DNA from: Lachnoclostridium sp. UBA739
GTDB taxonomy: Bacteria; Bacillota_A; Clostridia; Lachnospirales; Lachnospiraceae
Direction: 5' to 3'
Length of the DNA stretch: 16,830 nucleotides
Assembly (NCBI GenBank): GCA_002297865.1
Contig: DBKX01000343.1
Coordinates: 1-16,830, forward strand
Positions 16,042 to 16,830 of the stretch are shown piece by piece; the stretch's first letter is position 1; every line of letters starts with the position of its first letter. The notes under the pieces are model-generated. The model was not told the DNA's origin. It saw only the letters and a list, made by a program, of their open reading frames with translations, and searched no databases. Made by a program: the position numbers and the translations under genes.

Positions 16042-16065
16042 ATATCGGCTATATGCAACTATTTA
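16042..16065 (-). promoter_or_regulatory. Possible sigma-28 (SigD) promoter of the FliK-like gene
   Basis: On the minus strand GCCGATAT (16049-16042) equals the Bacillus SigD -10 consensus and lies about 70 nt before the start codon. A TAAA (16065-16062) lies 12 nt upstream, where 14-16 nt is usual. The -10 match and the flagellar gene support each other; the spacing does not. Confidence 0.38.
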
Positions 16066-16083
16066 AAGAGTATCGAAAAAATA

Positions 16084-16112
16084 TTGACATAAGATACACT
16101 TTGGTGTATAAC
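16084..16112 (+). promoter_or_regulatory. Promoter of the cysteine synthase gene
   Basis: A perfect TTGACA -35 box (16084-16089) is 17 bp from TATAAC (16107-16112), a near-consensus vegetative promoter. A strong promoter like this usually needs a repressor, and dyads overlap it. Confidence 0.8.
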
Positions 16113-16146
16113 TAATTCATACAATACATAGTAATTTGGTATGAAT
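16094..16146. promoter_or_regulatory. Cluster of ATAC/GTAT dyads over the cysteine synthase promoter
   Basis: Three inverted repeats overlap the promoter and leader. ATACAC-N4-GTGTAT (16094-16109) covers the spacer and -10 box. TGTAT-N9-ATACA (16105-16123) lies over the start site. ATTCATAC-N16-GTATGAAT (16115-16146) lies in the leader. They share ATAC/GTAT ends and are good candidates for operator sites of a dimeric repressor such as the nearby Rrf2 protein. Confidence 0.45.
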
Positions 16147-16174
16147 AAAATGCGATTTAGAGAGGATGATACGT

Positions 16175-16830
16175 TTGGCGAAAATATTTAAAAAATTAAC
16201 AGATTTAATTGGTAATACACCGATGTTAGAATTGGGCAATATGAAAAAATTATATGGATACGAAGCAGATATTATTGCAAAACTGGAATATTTTAATCCA
16301 TTGGGAAGTGCAAAGGATCGTGTGGCTTATGCTATGATTGAAGATGCATTGAATGCGGGAACCATTAATCATGATACGGTTTTGATTGAGCCTACTAGTG
16401 GAAATACAGGAATAGGTTTGGCTTTTGTTGCAGCAACGAAAGGAATGCATTTGATTCTAACCATGCCAGAAACTATGAGCATTGAACGTCGCAAAATTGT
16501 TTCAGCGTTAGGTGCAGAGGTTGTGCTTACACCAGCAGCAGAAGGAATGAGTGGAGCAATTCGCGTTGCAGAGGAATTACGAGATAAATATGGCAATGCT
16601 ATGATACCACAGCAGTTTTCCAATCCTTCTAATCCAGCCATACATAAAGTAACAACAGCAAAGGAAATCTGGGAGGATACAGATGGTAAAGTAGACATTT
16701 TCGTTGCAGGTGTTGGAACAGGTGGAACGGTATCTGGAACGGGTGCTGGTTTAAAGGAAAAGAATCCGAATGTAAAAGTAGTTGCAATTGAACCTAGTGA
16801 TTCTCCAATCATTTCAGGTGGAAAAGCTGT
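16175..16830 (+). CDS. cysK: Cysteine synthase (O-acetylserine sulfhydrylase), 3' end outside window
   Basis: This pyridoxal-phosphate enzyme makes cysteine from O-acetylserine and sulfide. The 218 residues present cover the N-terminal two thirds of a protein usually about 310 long. Visible motifs are IGNTPMLEL, the PLP lysine in NPLGSAKDR, the substrate-binding loop [11 protein letters not shown], a QQFSNPSNP segment and the phosphate-cup loop [12 protein letters not shown]. The start is TTG at 16175, 8 nt after AGAGGA; an in-frame ATG at 16166 directly abuts that site and would be poorly spaced. It has its own promoter with dyads and is divergent from the FliK-like gene. The frame is open to the last base. 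Confidence 0.95.
   Translation, partial: MAKIFKKLTDLIGNTPMLELGNMKKLYGYEADIIAKLEYFNPLGSAKDRVAYAMIEDALNAGTINHDTVLIEPTSGNTGIGLAFVAATKGMHLILTMPETMSIERRKIVSALGAEVVLTPAAEGMSGAIRVAEELRDKYGNAMIPQQFSNPSNPAIHKVTTAKEIWEDTDGKVDIFVAGVGTGGTVSGTGAGLKEKNPNVKVVAIEPSDSPIISGGKA

Overview
The window is AT-rich and reads as a motile, plant-polysaccharide-degrading Clostridia of the Lachnospiraceae type. This rests on a secreted modular pectin lyase with a Pro/Ser linker, a T-box ahead of gatCAB, HAMP-less methyl-accepting proteins, a FliK-like protein and an IscR/CymR-like Rrf2 regulator. The genus assignment is inference only.

Left part (1-3341) is accessory and decaying. It opens with the trailer end of a CRISPR array (six 36-bp repeats, five spacers) whose repeat 3' end matches type III-A (Csm) repeats; the leader and any cas genes would lie left of the window. 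A G-poor, C-rich trailer, a possible tiny zinc-ribbon ORF and a strong hairpin follow. Next come the remains of a trans-acyltransferase polyketide locus: a PksE-like acyltransferase/PfaD-type enoyl-reductase gene broken by an in-frame amber stop, an apparent internal deletion and a deletion with frameshift, then about 15 codons that look like the N-terminus of a PksG-type HMG-CoA synthase. A 216-codon ORF that I do not recognise follows.

Middle part (3350-10450) is conserved. A promoter and a T-box leader control gatC-gatA-gatB, the tRNA-dependent amidotransferase operon; the proposed specifier loop contains overlapping GAA (Glu) and AAC (Asn) codons. Two paralogous 506-residue chemoreceptors follow, each with six predicted membrane segments, no HAMP domain and its own terminator hairpin.

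Right part (10450-16830) holds a secreted rhamnogalacturonan lyase (PL11 + CBM13 + Pro/Ser linker + CBM2-like module), an Rrf2-family regulator with three cysteines, a convergent FliK-like gene, and the start of a cysteine synthase gene cut by the window end. The cysteine synthase has a near-consensus promoter with ATAC/GTAT dyads, so control by the nearby Rrf2 protein is plausible. No tRNA, rRNA or intact insertion sequence was seen.

The most notable items are the eroded PKS locus beside the III-A-like array, the candidate two-codon T-box on gatCAB, the twin HAMP-less receptors, and the dyads shared by the gat and rrf2 control regions.
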